Positions 30,204 through 39,803 of a DNA stretch of 42,965 nt are shown here, one piece after another. Location: contig JBARXY010000022.1 in the NCBI GenBank assembly GCA_049647585.1, positions 1 through 42,965 of the forward strand, written 5' to 3'. The position numbers and the translations under genes are program-made. The notes under the pieces were generated by a model. The model did no database searches. It was not told where the DNA came from and worked only from the letters and a program-made list of their open reading frames with translations. The first letter of the stretch is position 1. The number at the start of each line of letters is the position of its first letter. This DNA comes from JAGQSZ01 sp049647585. Lineage in GTDB: Bacteria > Actinomycetota > Acidimicrobiia > Acidimicrobiales > Microtrichaceae.

Positions 30204-31586
30204 GTGGAACAGTTGGGCGACAGGCTTAGAGAGATAGTTCCGAGTGAGCGGGTCCTCCGTCCCGAATCCATCGATGACTACAGCCACGACGAGTGTTTGA
30301 CCGTTCCCGGAGTCGTTCCGGCAGCCGTTGTCTGTCCCGAGTCGACCGATGAAGTTTCAGCAATTCTCGAATTCGCCGAGCTCGAAGGAATCCCCGTCAC
30401 CGCCCGCGGGGCTGGCACGGGTCTCTCGGGCGCTGCGATTCCCACTGAGAACGCAATCGTGGTGTCGTTCGAGCGGATGAACAAGGTCCTCGAGATAGAC
30501 ACAGAGAATCACGTTGCCGTCGTCCAGCCTGGCTTGCGCCTGAACGAACTCGACGAGATCACCAAGGCGCAGGGACTCGTCTACCCCGTCTATCCGGGCG
30601 AATACTCGGCCAGCCTCGGTGGAAACATCAACACCAACGCCGGTGGCATGCGGGCGGTCAAGTACGGCGTGACCCGCCATCAGGTCCTGGGGCTCGAAGC
30701 CGTTCTACCGGGAGGCGAAGTCATCCGAACGGGCGGCAAGTTCGTCAAGGCCTCAACCGGTTACGACCTGACCCAGTTGATCATCGGTAGCGAGGGAACT
30801 CTCGCCCTGGTCACCGAGGCAGTGCTGCGGCTCTACCCGCGTCCCGAATATCAGCGGACCATCATGGCCCCGTTCTCGACCCTCGATGAGGTCACCGGAG
30901 CTATCCCGAGGATCATCGACTCGGGTCTGAACCCGATGATCTTGGAATACATCGATCTACTCACCATGTCTGCAATCCAGTCATATTCGAACCTTGAGTT
31001 GGGTATTCCCGACAACGTCAAGGAATCGGCGCTCGCGTATCTGGTCGTGATGATGGAGAACACTTCGGAGTCACGCATCGAAGAGGACTCCGAACAGCTG
31101 TCCGAGCTGTTGTTCAAACTCGGGGCGATAGACGCATATCACCTGCCGCCCAACTCTGCAGCCGATCTGATCGCGGCACGCGAGAACGCCTTCTGGATGG
31201 CCAAGGCCAACGGCGCCGACGACGTCATCGACGTGGTGGTCCCCCGGGCGCAGATCTCGCAGTTCATGAACCGGGTGAGTGAACTCGCCACCGAGCACGA
31301 GGCATGGGTCGCCGGGTGTGGTCACGCCGGTGACGGCAACGTCCACATGGGCGTCTTCTGTGCAGATGATGCCAAGCGTTCGCGCCTTTTGTCGGACTTG
31401 TTCGCGGCCGGGATGGCACTCGGAGGTGCTATCTCCGGCGAGCACGGAATCGGCCTTGCCAAGAAGAAGTACTTCAATGAACTCGAGGATCCCGCCAAGA
31501 TCGATCTGATGCGTAGGATCAAGGCTTCATTCGATCCGACTGGGATCCTCAATCCCGGGATCCTTTTCGACAATCCGCCCGGTTGA
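30204..31586 (+). CDS. FAD-linked 2-hydroxyacid oxidase (GlcD family)
   Basis: 460 aa from a GTG with GGGGGA 5 nt upstream. It has the FAD-binding PCMH fold: PVTARGAGTGLSGAAIP, VYPGEYSASLGGNINTNAGG and a GSEGTLALVTEAVLRL region, followed by the C-terminal FAD-oxidase cap ending in GCGHAGDGNVH and GEHGIGLAKKKYF. This is the GlcD/D-lactate dehydrogenase group that oxidises glycolate, D-lactate or related 2-hydroxyacids. GlcE and GlcF partners are not beside it, so it may act alone or with distant subunits. It is followed by a ThDP enzyme whose reading starts 65 nt after this stop. The exact substrate is not readable. Confidence 0.9.
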   Translation: MEQLGDRLREIVPSERVLRPESIDDYSHDECLTVPGVVPAAVVCPESTDEVSAILEFAELEGIPVTARGAGTGLSGAAIPTENAIVVSFERMNKVLEIDTENHVAVVQPGLRLNELDEITKAQGLVYPVYPGEYSASLGGNINTNAGGMRAVKYGVTRHQVLGLEAVLPGGEVIRTGGKFVKASTGYDLTQLIIGSEGTLALVTEAVLRLYPRPEYQRTIMAPFSTLDEVTGAIPRIIDSGLNPMILEYIDLLTMSAIQSYSNLELGIPDNVKESALAYLVVMMENTSESRIEEDSEQLSELLFKLGAIDAYHLPPNSAADLIAARENAFWMAKANGADDVIDVVVPRAQISQFMNRVSELATEHEAWVAGCGHAGDGNVHMGVFCADDAKRSRLLSDLFAAGMALGGAISGEHGIGLAKKKYFNELEDPAKIDLMRRIKASFDPTGILNPGILFDNPPG

Positions 31587-31651
31587 GCCGACCGACTAGA
31601 AGCCATGTAACCCGTCCGCTCGCCGGAGCGGACTCTGAGCAAGGGAAAATG

Positions 31652-33205
31652 ATGAACGGCGCACACGCATTGATCCGCACCTTGGTGGACGCAGGGGTGG
31701 ACACCTGTTTCATGAACCCCGGTACTTCCGAGATGCACTTCGTTGCAGCTCTCGACGACGTACCCGAGATGCACTCGGTTCTGGCCCTGTTCGAAGGAGT
31801 GGCGACCGGTGCCGCCGACGGCTATGCGCGCATGTCGGGCAAGCCGGCAGCGGTGCTGTTGCACCTGGGGCCGGGCCTCGGCAACGGCCTTGCCAACCTG
31901 CACAACGCCCGTCGCGGTCGTGTTCCGGTTGTCAACATCATCGGTGACCACGCCACCTACCACCAGAAGTACGACGCACCCCTCCAGAGCGACATCGATT
32001 CGATCGCCAAGGGCGTTTCGGGCTGGATCAGAATGTCCACCGATCCGGAACAGGTGGCTGGCGACGCAGCCGCAGCGGTGGCCGCCGCGTATGGTCGCCC
32101 AGGTCAGGTCGCAACCCTGATACTCCCAGCCGATGTGTGCTGGCTCGACTCCCCCGGGCCTGTTCCACCGATGCCCGTCCCGACCCAACACGAAATCGCC
32201 ACGAGCAGCATCGAGACAGTTGCCGGCATCCTGCGCGGCGACAAGACCACGGCGATCATGCTCGGTGGGTCATCGCTGATGGAGGCCGGACTTGTTGCGG
32301 CGTCCCGCGTGGCGAACGCTTCGGGAGCGAAGCTTCTGGCCGAGACCTTCCCGACCCGCCTTCAGCGCGGCGAGGGCATCCCAGCAGTGGAGCGACTCGG
32401 CTATCTCGCCGAATTCGCCCAAGCGCAGCTCGCGGGAATCGACAACCTCATCCTTGTCGAAGCCTCGTCGCCGGTGTCGTTCTTCGCCTATCCGGACAAG
32501 GCCTCCGACCTAGTGCCCGAAGGTTGTCAGGTCCACGTCCTCGCGGCCCCCGGCGACGATTCGACCAGCGGCCTCGAAGCCCTCGCCGAACTGCTCGGCG
32601 CAGCGCCGAATTCGGCAACCCTTGCCGGTGCGTTCCGCCCCGAGCGCCCAACCGGCGCACTCAACGCCGAGACTTTCGCGAGCGCCGTCGGAGCCCTACT
32701 TCCCGAGGATGTCATCGTCGTCGACGAGGGCAATACCGCCGGATTGTTCGTCTCCGGCTTCACAGCCGGTGCCCCGCGTCACGACTGGCTCTGCCTGCCG
32801 GGAGGCGCGATCGGGTTTGGAATGCCGGTCGCAACAGGCGCCGCGGTCGCGTCGCCCGGTCGACGGGTCCTGAACCTGCAGGCTGACGGCAGCGCCATGT
32901 ACACGATGCAGTCGCTGTGGACCCAAGCCCGTGAGAATCTTGACGTCACGACTGTCATTCTCAACAACCAGTCGTATGCCATCCTCAACCTGGAACTGAC
33001 CAGGGTTGGTGCCAACCCCGGCCCCAAGGCGCTGGAAATGCTGGACCTGACCGGACCGTCGCTCGACTTCGTCTCCCTGGCGGCGGGCATGGGGGTAAAG
33101 GCGACCCGGGCCACCACGGCCGAGGAGTTCACCGAGCAGCTCGAAACGGCGCTCAACACGCCCGGACCGAACCTGGTCGAGGCGATCCTTCCGCCGACAC
33201 TCTGA
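31652..33205 (+). CDS. ThDP-dependent enzyme, acetolactate-synthase-like
   Basis: 517 aa from the ATG at 31652, chosen because AAGGG lies 6 nt upstream; ATG 31649 and an upstream TTG frame also exist. The ThDP fold has the N-terminal pyrimidine domain (MNGAHALIRT, NPGTSEMHF), the cofactor-activating Glu E48 in ALFEGVATGAADGY, and the ThDP pyrophosphate site DGSAMY...LNNQSYAIL at about 408-445. Having E48 argues against glyoxylate carboligase, which has Val there. Candidate activities are a decarboxylase or carboligase for 2-oxo acids. The preceding gene could generate such 2-oxo acids from hydroxy acids, so the two may form a pathway. Function not proven. Confidence 0.85.
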   Translation: MNGAHALIRTLVDAGVDTCFMNPGTSEMHFVAALDDVPEMHSVLALFEGVATGAADGYARMSGKPAAVLLHLGPGLGNGLANLHNARRGRVPVVNIIGDHATYHQKYDAPLQSDIDSIAKGVSGWIRMSTDPEQVAGDAAAAVAAAYGRPGQVATLILPADVCWLDSPGPVPPMPVPTQHEIATSSIETVAGILRGDKTTAIMLGGSSLMEAGLVAASRVANASGAKLLAETFPTRLQRGEGIPAVERLGYLAEFAQAQLAGIDNLILVEASSPVSFFAYPDKASDLVPEGCQVHVLAAPGDDSTSGLEALAELLGAAPNSATLAGAFRPERPTGALNAETFASAVGALLPEDVIVVDEGNTAGLFVSGFTAGAPRHDWLCLPGGAIGFGMPVATGAAVASPGRRVLNLQADGSAMYTMQSLWTQARENLDVTTVILNNQSYAILNLELTRVGANPGPKALEMLDLTGPSLDFVSLAAGMGVKATRATTAEEFTEQLETALNTPGPNLVEAILPPTL

Positions 33206-33215
33206 TCCGGTTCGT

Positions 33216-35219
33216 TTGTCCACCACGCAAACCAAAGGATCTGGGCAGCTGAGCGTCGCAGAGATGCTCGACAAGGTCATCGCCGCGATTCCCGACGGCG
33301 AGGAACGCGTCGAGCAGCGGGACATGGCCAACGCCGTGAACGACGCGTTCGAACTGAAACGACACCTTGCCGTGCAGGGTCCGACCGGTGTCGGCAAGTC
33401 GATCGCGTATCTGATCCCGGCGATCGTCGCCGCCCGCAAAGGCCGACGGACCGTCATCGTCACCTCGTCAAAGGCCCTGCAGGATCAACTCGCTGCGGTT
33501 GAACTTCCCTTCCTGCAATCGGTGCTCGACCAACAGTTCAGCTTCGCGGTGTTGAAGGGCCGGTCCAACTACCTGTGCGAAGCCGCGGCGTCCGAGGTGC
33601 GGGTCCAGATCTCGGGCATGGGCCAGCAGGGACTCGACCTGGGTTCGGTGACCCAAACCGGTGATCTGGATCTGAGCGAGGACGAACTCAGGTCCGAGCT
33701 CGATGAAATTCTCGAGTGGGCCAACTCGACGATGACGGGCGACATGGCCGAACTGGCAAGCACCCCGCACTGGCGGTCATGGTCGAGCGTCTCGGTGGGT
33801 CCCGGCGAATGCATCGGTGCGGCCAAATGTTCGTTCGCGTCGAAATGCTGGTCGGAGCTTGCCCGCGCAAGCGCCGATGAGGCCGACATTCTGGTCGTCA
33901 ACGCGCACCTCTACGGCGCCCACATCCAGACCGGCGGAGCGCTACTGCCCGAACACTCCCAACTGGTCATCGACGAGGCGCACGAGTTCGAGGACTCGAT
34001 CGTAGGGTCGCTCAGCATCGAGTTGACACCCGCGCGGATCGAGAACCTGTTACGCACCCACCGGCGCTGCATGGCCGAGGACGACAAGGTCACGAAGGCT
34101 CTGCGTGCAGCAGCCGAAGGGCTCGAGGACAGCCTGCGAATGGTCGGCGTTGCCCGCCTGCGGGACGGTTTGACCAAAGAGTTGGCGGCCGCCGTGACCA
34201 CGGCATCTGCGGCTGCGGACCGGACGCTCAACAGCCTGAAACTTGCCTTGCGCAGCGCCGGTGCATCGTCCGCGAAGCACCGTATCGAAACGGCGATTCG
34301 TAGCGCCGACTCACTGGTCGTCGACACCACTGCGCTGCTCGGCAAGTTGCAGAACGGCTCGGTGCTCTGGGTCGAACAGACCCGGGGCGACAAGTTCGCG
34401 CTGCGGCTGACGAGGATCGACGTCGCAGCAACCCTACGAGCCCGGGCGTGGGATGAGAACGAGATCACCGTCGTGTGCTGCTCGGCGACCCTTGACGAAG
34501 GGACGGCGCGCCGCTTGGGACTGGACGCCCAGTATCTGTCGGTCCCCTCGCCCTTCAACTTCAGCGACAACTCGGTGCTCTACGTCCCCAAGATTCGCAA
34601 GCCGAATCACCCTGACTGGCCCGAGGACGTCGCGGGTGAGATCGAGCACCTGATCCGAGCGGCCAACGGCCGGACCTTGGCTCTTTTCACGTCGACGAGA
34701 ATGCTGCGGATGACCGTCGAGGCATGCCGCGAGCGGCTGGACGGTTTCACGATTCTGGCCCAGGGGGACGCACCCAACCCGGTGCTGCAGGAACAGTTCC
34801 TGGCTGACGAGAACGCGAGCCTGTTCGCCACGGCGAGCTTCTGGACCGGTATGTCGAGTCCGGGAACAACGTGTTCGGTTGTCGTGATCGACAAGATTCC
34901 GTTTCCAGTGCCAAGCGACCCGATCATCGAAGCACGCTGCGAGATGGTCGGCGACGCCGCGTTCACGCAGGTGTCGGTACCTGCCGCTGGAATGCAGTTG
35001 GCGCAGGGAGTCGGCAGGCTGATCAGAACCGCCACCGACCGAGGCGTCGTTGCGGTCTGTGATCCGAGGCTCGCCGAGGCCCGCTACCGCAACCAGATTC
35101 TGAACCTACTGCCGCCAATGCGACGGGTGCGGAACAGAGATTTCGTAGACCGGTTCATCGCCAGCCTGGACCTCGAAGGGGACAGCGGCGCCGCCGGTCC
35201 TGCCGCTGATCAGGGCTGA
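33216..35219 (+). CDS. dinG: DinG-type ATP-dependent DNA helicase with Fe-S cluster
   Basis: 667 aa from a TTG at 33216; an ATG at 33264 is an alternative. Superfamily 2 XPD/Rad3 helicase: Walker A GPTGVGKS (about 55-62) and DEAH box in LVIDEAHEFED (about 253-256). Four cysteines C121, C199, C205 and C211, between motifs I and II, match the [4Fe-4S] ligands of the family. C-terminal motifs include the ALFTSTRML strand, a SFWTGMSSPG region and QGVGRLIRT (motif VI). DinG helicases unwind 5' overhangs and R-loops during DNA repair. No exonuclease domain precedes it. It sits downstream of metabolic genes with a 10-bp gap, which need not imply shared function. Confidence 0.9.
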   Translation: MSTTQTKGSGQLSVAEMLDKVIAAIPDGEERVEQRDMANAVNDAFELKRHLAVQGPTGVGKSIAYLIPAIVAARKGRRTVIVTSSKALQDQLAAVELPFLQSVLDQQFSFAVLKGRSNYLCEAAASEVRVQISGMGQQGLDLGSVTQTGDLDLSEDELRSELDEILEWANSTMTGDMAELASTPHWRSWSSVSVGPGECIGAAKCSFASKCWSELARASADEADILVVNAHLYGAHIQTGGALLPEHSQLVIDEAHEFEDSIVGSLSIELTPARIENLLRTHRRCMAEDDKVTKALRAAAEGLEDSLRMVGVARLRDGLTKELAAAVTTASAAADRTLNSLKLALRSAGASSAKHRIETAIRSADSLVVDTTALLGKLQNGSVLWVEQTRGDKFALRLTRIDVAATLRARAWDENEITVVCCSATLDEGTARRLGLDAQYLSVPSPFNFSDNSVLYVPKIRKPNHPDWPEDVAGEIEHLIRAANGRTLALFTSTRMLRMTVEACRERLDGFTILAQGDAPNPVLQEQFLADENASLFATASFWTGMSSPGTTCSVVVIDKIPFPVPSDPIIEARCEMVGDAAFTQVSVPAAGMQLAQGVGRLIRTATDRGVVAVCDPRLAEARYRNQILNLLPPMRRVRNRDFVDRFIASLDLEGDSGAAGPAADQG

Positions 35220-35230
35220 GCCACCTCAGC
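35215..35230. terminator. Hairpin carrying both stop codons of convergent genes
   Basis: GCTGAG-CCAC-CTCAGC (35215-35230) is a perfect 6-bp stem. It contains the dinG TGA (35217-35219) and the complement of the monooxygenase stop (35226-35228). A bidirectional terminator is possible; there is no T-tract. Confidence 0.4.
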
Positions 35231-36812
35231 TGACCCTCTCGAACTGCCAGTCGCGCGGATCGGGGCGGCGCAGACGACGGCGGTATGTGACGGTGTAGGC
35301 GGGCCAGTTGTTGGTGATGCGACCCGACTCGTTCTTGTACCAGGACGAGCAATCCTCGTCCCAGACGGTTTTGGAGGTCGCTTCGAGGATCTCTCGATCG
35401 AAGTTCTCCATCGCCTTCTGGGTAACCTCGGCGACCTTCAAGCCGTCAAGGACCATGGCGTCGATCATCTTCAGGACGTAGCCGACCTGTTGTTCGATCA
35501 TGAACAGGATCGAGTTGTGACCAAGGTTGGTGTTGGGTCCATACAGCATGAAGAAGTTGGGGAACCCGGGGACCGAAAGGCCCAGCACTGCTTTGGCTCC
35601 GTCACGCCAGACCTCGTTTAGGTCGAGGTCATTGCGTCCTATCACCTTCATCGGGGTGAGGAAGTCGGTCGACCGGAATCCGGTGCCGAAGATAATCGTG
35701 TCGACAGGGTGCTCCACTCCGTCCGAGACCACCCCATGCGGCGTGATTCGCTCGACAGGTGAGGTCACGACTGAGACGGACGGCTTCGTCAGCGTCGGAT
35801 ACCAGTCGTTAGCGATGAGAATCCGACGACAACCCGGGGTGTAGTCAGGCACGATCGCTTCCCGCGGCAGACGGGGTGACTCCAGAGCGATGATTTCATC
35901 GGCAAATTTACGCTGGACAAATTTACCGAGGCGACTGTTCTTGCGCATCACGCTGAATCGGGCCTCGAAGCGCCAGTAGATGGACTCTCGGTAGAGACGC
36001 GCAAGCCCGGGAAAGTTCTCCAGCACCCAATGCTCCCACGGCTTGAAAGCCCGGTCAGGCTTGGGGACCACGTAGTTGACGCTGCGCTGGAACAACGTGA
36101 GGGACTGAGCCGATTCAGCGATCTGGGGGACGAACTGGATTGCGCTTGCACCAATTCCGATCACCGCGACGTTCTCGCCGTCCAGGTCGTGTTCGTGATC
36201 CCAGCGGGCCGAATGGAACGTTGTGCCCTCAAAGGTATCGAGGCCCTCGATCTCTGGGATGTTCGGCTGGTTGAGTTGGCCAAGGCCGCTGATGACCACT
36301 TCGGCCTCGAAGCTGTTGTGGTTGCCGCCCGCCCCGTTTGGTTCAGTGCCGTCCGATCTGGTGGTACCCAACCACAGGTCACGATCGTCATCCCAGCGAA
36401 GGTCTGTGACCTCGGTGTGGAACTCAAGGTGAGGCTCAAGGCCGAAGCGGCCGACCAGAGATTCGAAGTACTCGAGAATCTCGGCCTGCCCAGGAAACTT
36501 TCGGGACCAGTCGGTCTTGGGAGCGAATGACAGGCTGTAGAGGTGCGAGGGAACATCGCAGGCCGCCCCCGGATAGGTGTTGTCCCTCCAGGTGCCGCCC
36601 ACTCCGTCGGACTTCTCGTAGATGGTGAAGCTGTCGATGCCGCGCTGGATCAATTTGATGCCCATGCACAGCCCGGAAGCCCCCGCCCCGATAATCGCAA
36701 TGCGAGGTGTGCCGGTGCCCCCGGCCACCGCGCCGAACACCGCTGAACGGCGGTCCCTGGCCAAGGTTGGAGCCGATCTGTTCCACCCCCGAAAGGCGCT
36801 GGCTTTGCTCAT
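35226..36812 (-). CDS. Flavin-containing (Baeyer-Villiger-type) monooxygenase
   Basis: 528 aa. Two Rossmann motifs are present, GAGASG (42-47, FAD) and GIGASA (219-224, NADPH). Between them is the type I Baeyer-Villiger fingerprint FxGxxxHxxxW, here FEGTTFHSARW (194-204). The N-terminal 34 residues before the FAD site are extra. Such enzymes insert oxygen next to a carbonyl or oxidise amines and sulfides, using NADPH and O2. Substrate unknown. The start has AGGGGG 4 nt upstream. It diverges from the cyclopropane-synthase-like gene and converges with dinG, so it is probably transcribed alone. Confidence 0.88.
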   Translation of the reverse strand: MSKASAFRGWNRSAPTLARDRRSAVFGAVAGGTGTPRIAIIGAGASGLCMGIKLIQRGIDSFTIYEKSDGVGGTWRDNTYPGAACDVPSHLYSLSFAPKTDWSRKFPGQAEILEYFESLVGRFGLEPHLEFHTEVTDLRWDDDRDLWLGTTRSDGTEPNGAGGNHNSFEAEVVISGLGQLNQPNIPEIEGLDTFEGTTFHSARWDHEHDLDGENVAVIGIGASAIQFVPQIAESAQSLTLFQRSVNYVVPKPDRAFKPWEHWVLENFPGLARLYRESIYWRFEARFSVMRKNSRLGKFVQRKFADEIIALESPRLPREAIVPDYTPGCRRILIANDWYPTLTKPSVSVVTSPVERITPHGVVSDGVEHPVDTIIFGTGFRSTDFLTPMKVIGRNDLDLNEVWRDGAKAVLGLSVPGFPNFFMLYGPNTNLGHNSILFMIEQQVGYVLKMIDAMVLDGLKVAEVTQKAMENFDREILEATSKTVWDEDCSSWYKNESGRITNNWPAYTVTYRRRLRRPDPRDWQFERVS

Positions 36813-36937
36813 GCATCCCCCTAGAGAACCCCGTAGAGAACCCAGCGAGTTTCGGGCTCCAACAGACCTGAGGAGCCAAGGGTAACCCGGCCGGAGCGGC
36901 GTTCATGGCCGAGGACGCCTGAGGGTATGGGGAAGGT

Positions 36938-38467
36938 ATGACTATCTCTAGAGACCTTGGTTCGTCCGCGGCCCGTGGCGGAAATCAGCGCACCGACGAC
37001 GGGCGTGGAATGGTAAACGGAGTCAATTGGCCACCAATTCCCCGCCTTAAGAGCTTTCATCTACCCAACCTGCACCTGGGCGATGTGCGACACGGGGCGG
37101 GAACAGCTGGAGGCACTGCGCTGCACCGCTTGTTCGTCGACGTCCTAGGTCCGGAACCGCCAGTTGCGATCAGAGCGTGGGATGGAACACGGCTGGGTCC
37201 GGACGATCCCGGGGTGACCACCATCCACGTCAACTCTCCTGACGCCCTGCGCCGGATCGTGACGTGTCCGGGAGAACTGGGCTTCGCCCGTGCCTATGTT
37301 GCGGGCGACATGGATGTCGAGGGCAGCATTTTCGACGTTCTGGCACTACGTCAGTGGATCCCGGAACTCAAAGTGACCCCGCGGGTGTGGCTCGACGCGT
37401 TGGAGGCACTCGGGATCAGCAACCTACGACCCCTGGCTCCCCCGCCCGAAGAGGCCCATCTGCACGGTGGCCGCCACAGCCCCGAGCGTGACGCGGCAGC
37501 GATCGCCCACCACTACGACGTCTCCAACGAGTTCTACGAGATGGTCCTGGGCGACGCGATGACCTACTCGTGCGGGCTCTGGGTGGATCCTCCACCGACG
37601 GGAACACTGGAGGACGCCCAGTGGGCCAAGCTCGACCTGGTCTGTCAGAAGCTGGCGCTGGAACCGGGCAAGCGCCTGTTGGACATCGGTTGTGGTTGGG
37701 GCTCGATGGTCCGCCATGCCGCAACCAGGTATGGCGTCGAGGCCGTGGGAGTGACACTGTCCCATGAGCAGGCCTCGTGGGCCCGGGAGCGTGTCGAGGC
37801 CGAGGGTCTGTCCGACAAGGTCGAAATTCGGGTGCAGGACTACCGCGATATCCACGATGGTCCCTTCGACGCGATCAGCTCGATCGGCATGTTCGAACAC
37901 GTCGGCGCGGCCCGACTGGTCGAGTACTTCAACCAACTGTTCGCTCTGGTGAAGCCGGGTGGACGGGTCCTGAACCACGCCATCGCTCGTCCACCGGGAG
38001 ACCGGCCAAGGCTGGCGCGACGCGGCTTCGCCGACAGGTACGTCTTCCCCGACGGTGAACTCCACGAGGTGGGCACGGTCATCTCGAAGCTGCAGGACAG
38101 TGGACTGGAGGTGCGCCACGAAGAGAACCTTCGTGAGCACTACGCGTACACCCTGAGGGAGTGGGTCAAGAACCTGGAGCACAATTGGGACAAGGCGGTC
38201 GAGGACGTCGGCCTGCCCCGTGCCCGGATCTGGCGTCTCTATATGGCTGGGTCCGCTCTCGGGTTCGAGGACGGGCGGATCCAAATCCATCAGGTACTTG
38301 CCACCAGACCAAATGTCAAGGAACTCCGCGACCTTGACTCGATGCCCCTGCGCCCCGACTGGAACGCTTCTCCCCGTCGAGGGGTGAGCCGGGGAAGAGT
38401 CAGCGTCGGCAGCCGAGAATCCGGTCGAGATTCTCAATCGGGTTCGATGCCGGCAGAAGGGATCTAG
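36938..38467 (+). CDS. Cyclopropane-fatty-acyl-phospholipid synthase-family methyltransferase
   Basis: 509 aa. The SAM-binding motif is LLDIGCGWGSM (about 247-257), followed by VTLSHEQASWAR and FEHVGAARL, and the family's HHYDVSNEFYEMVLG segment is at about 191-205. CFA enzymes methylenate double bonds in membrane phospholipids. N-terminal about 40 residues and C-terminal about 40 residues are extra and Ser/Arg/Gly-rich. An unusually tight GGGGAAGG lies just before the ATG, so the start is moderately sure; the TAG stop lies inside the promoter-like box of the next gene. Confidence 0.9.
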   Translation: MTISRDLGSSAARGGNQRTDDGRGMVNGVNWPPIPRLKSFHLPNLHLGDVRHGAGTAGGTALHRLFVDVLGPEPPVAIRAWDGTRLGPDDPGVTTIHVNSPDALRRIVTCPGELGFARAYVAGDMDVEGSIFDVLALRQWIPELKVTPRVWLDALEALGISNLRPLAPPPEEAHLHGGRHSPERDAAAIAHHYDVSNEFYEMVLGDAMTYSCGLWVDPPPTGTLEDAQWAKLDLVCQKLALEPGKRLLDIGCGWGSMVRHAATRYGVEAVGVTLSHEQASWARERVEAEGLSDKVEIRVQDYRDIHDGPFDAISSIGMFEHVGAARLVEYFNQLFALVKPGGRVLNHAIARPPGDRPRLARRGFADRYVFPDGELHEVGTVISKLQDSGLEVRHEENLREHYAYTLREWVKNLEHNWDKAVEDVGLPRARIWRLYMAGSALGFEDGRIQIHQVLATRPNVKELRDLDSMPLRPDWNASPRRGVSRGRVSVGSRESGRDSQSGSMPAEGI

Positions 38468-38470
38468 ATT
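38465..38470 (+). promoter_or_regulatory. Probable -10 box, leaderless start of C69 peptidase
   Basis: TAGATT lies 7 nt before the GTG at 38478 and overlaps the stop codon of the upstream gene. No Shine-Dalgarno is seen for the GTG. Confidence 0.4.
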
Positions 38471-38477
38471 CGTAGTT

Positions 38478-39803
38478 GTGTGTGACACCATCGTCAGGCT
38501 CACCGAATCGGGGGTCCTGCTCGCCAAGAACAGCGACCGGGACCCCAATGAGGCTCAAGTTCTCGAGTGGGTCCCGGCGGGCGATCATCCCGGGCCGGCG
38601 GTTGTTCGGTGCACCTGGATCGATGTTCCCCAGGTCGAGAGGACCAACGCGGTTCTCCTGTCGAGACCCTGGTGGATGTGGGGCGCAGAGATGGGCGCTA
38701 ACGACCATGGTGTCGCGATCGGCAACGAAGCCGTATTCACCAAGGGGCTCGCTGCCCGGGTGCGAAGGGATGGCCCCTCGCTGCTGGGGATGGACCTGTT
38801 GCGGCTGGCGCTCGAGCGCTCGGCGACTGCAGAGGACGGCGTTTCGACGATCGTGGAACTGCTGGAGAAGTACGGCCAGGGTGGGCCATGTAGCCACGAG
38901 CATCCTCGGTTCACCTATGACAACAGCTTCCTTATCGCCGACTCGAACTCGGCCTTCGTTCTCGAGACGGCCGGACGTGACTGGGAGGTTGAGCAGGTCC
39001 CGGCGGGAGCAACCCGCAGCTTGTCCAACGGATTGACTATCCCCCGGTTCGCCCGGATCCACGAAGATCCGATCAGGACCCGGGTGGCGGACGCTGCTGG
39101 TCGTCAGAAGTGCACCCAGAGCGCTGCCGCGCAGGGTGCAGGTTCTGTCCCGGGGTTGATGGCAGCGCTGCGTTCGCACGCGGGTAGCTCCGGAGGCGGT
39201 GTCAGCTATTCGCCCGTCAACGGTGCGATGTCGGCACCGTGCATGCACGCCGGTGGACTCCTTGCCAACAGCCAGACGACCGCATCATGGGTCTCCGACC
39301 TGCGCGCCGATCCGCTCCACTGGGTGACCGCAACCGCAGCGCCGTGCACCTCGCTCTTCAAACCCGCCCGCGTCGACACCCCACTCGGGCACAACCCTCA
39401 TCCGGCGCAGCATTTCGACCAGCGTTCCATCTGGTGGAGGCATGAGGTGCTGCACCGGTTGGCGTTGCGCGACATCGAGGCGTCGGTAGCGAGATTCGCC
39501 GCCGAGCGTGATTCGATCGAAGCGAAATGGCTACTGGATCCACCCCGGGTGGACGAGGCCTTCGCCATCGCCGACGCGGTTGAGGCGAAGTGGACCAGCG
39601 ACCTGGCGGGTGCCTACCTTCCCGATATCCGCCCGGTGTGGGCAAGACGCTATTGGGCCCGACAGACTCGACGTGCCGGTCTATCGCATGCCGCACACAC
39701 CCAGTTCCCGCCGGATGCGCCGACCTTGTTGTCCCAGCCTGGGTCCCAAACTGCGACTGGCCGATCAGGCATGGATCGCCGAGAGAACCGGAACCAGGAA
39801 TGA
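38478..39803 (+). CDS. C69-family (secernin-like) peptidase
   Basis: 441 aa. The GTG start is followed by Cys as residue 2 (MCDTIV), the N-terminal nucleophile of this Ntn-hydrolase family. Removal of Met would expose it. Family features: KNSDRDPNEAQ, a GANDHGVAIGNEA strand and a DNSFLIADSNSAFVLET segment, with a WVTATAAPCTSLFKP region further on. C69 enzymes are dipeptidases; secernins have undetermined substrates. The last about 45 residues are low-complexity. The amine oxidase start overlaps its stop (ATGA, 39800-39803), so the two are translationally coupled. Confidence 0.85.
   Translation: MCDTIVRLTESGVLLAKNSDRDPNEAQVLEWVPAGDHPGPAVVRCTWIDVPQVERTNAVLLSRPWWMWGAEMGANDHGVAIGNEAVFTKGLAARVRRDGPSLLGMDLLRLALERSATAEDGVSTIVELLEKYGQGGPCSHEHPRFTYDNSFLIADSNSAFVLETAGRDWEVEQVPAGATRSLSNGLTIPRFARIHEDPIRTRVADAAGRQKCTQSAAAQGAGSVPGLMAALRSHAGSSGGGVSYSPVNGAMSAPCMHAGGLLANSQTTASWVSDLRADPLHWVTATAAPCTSLFKPARVDTPLGHNPHPAQHFDQRSIWWRHEVLHRLALRDIEASVARFAAERDSIEAKWLLDPPRVDEAFAIADAVEAKWTSDLAGAYLPDIRPVWARRYWARQTRRAGLSHAAHTQFPPDAPTLLSQPGSQTATGRSGMDRRENRNQE

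Noticed and set aside
30204..33205. glcD plus glyoxylate carboligase (glycolate salvage)
   Set aside because: The ThDP enzyme has Glu at position 48 of the activating loop, whereas glyoxylate carboligase has Val; no tartronate-semialdehyde reductase or glcE/glcF lies here.
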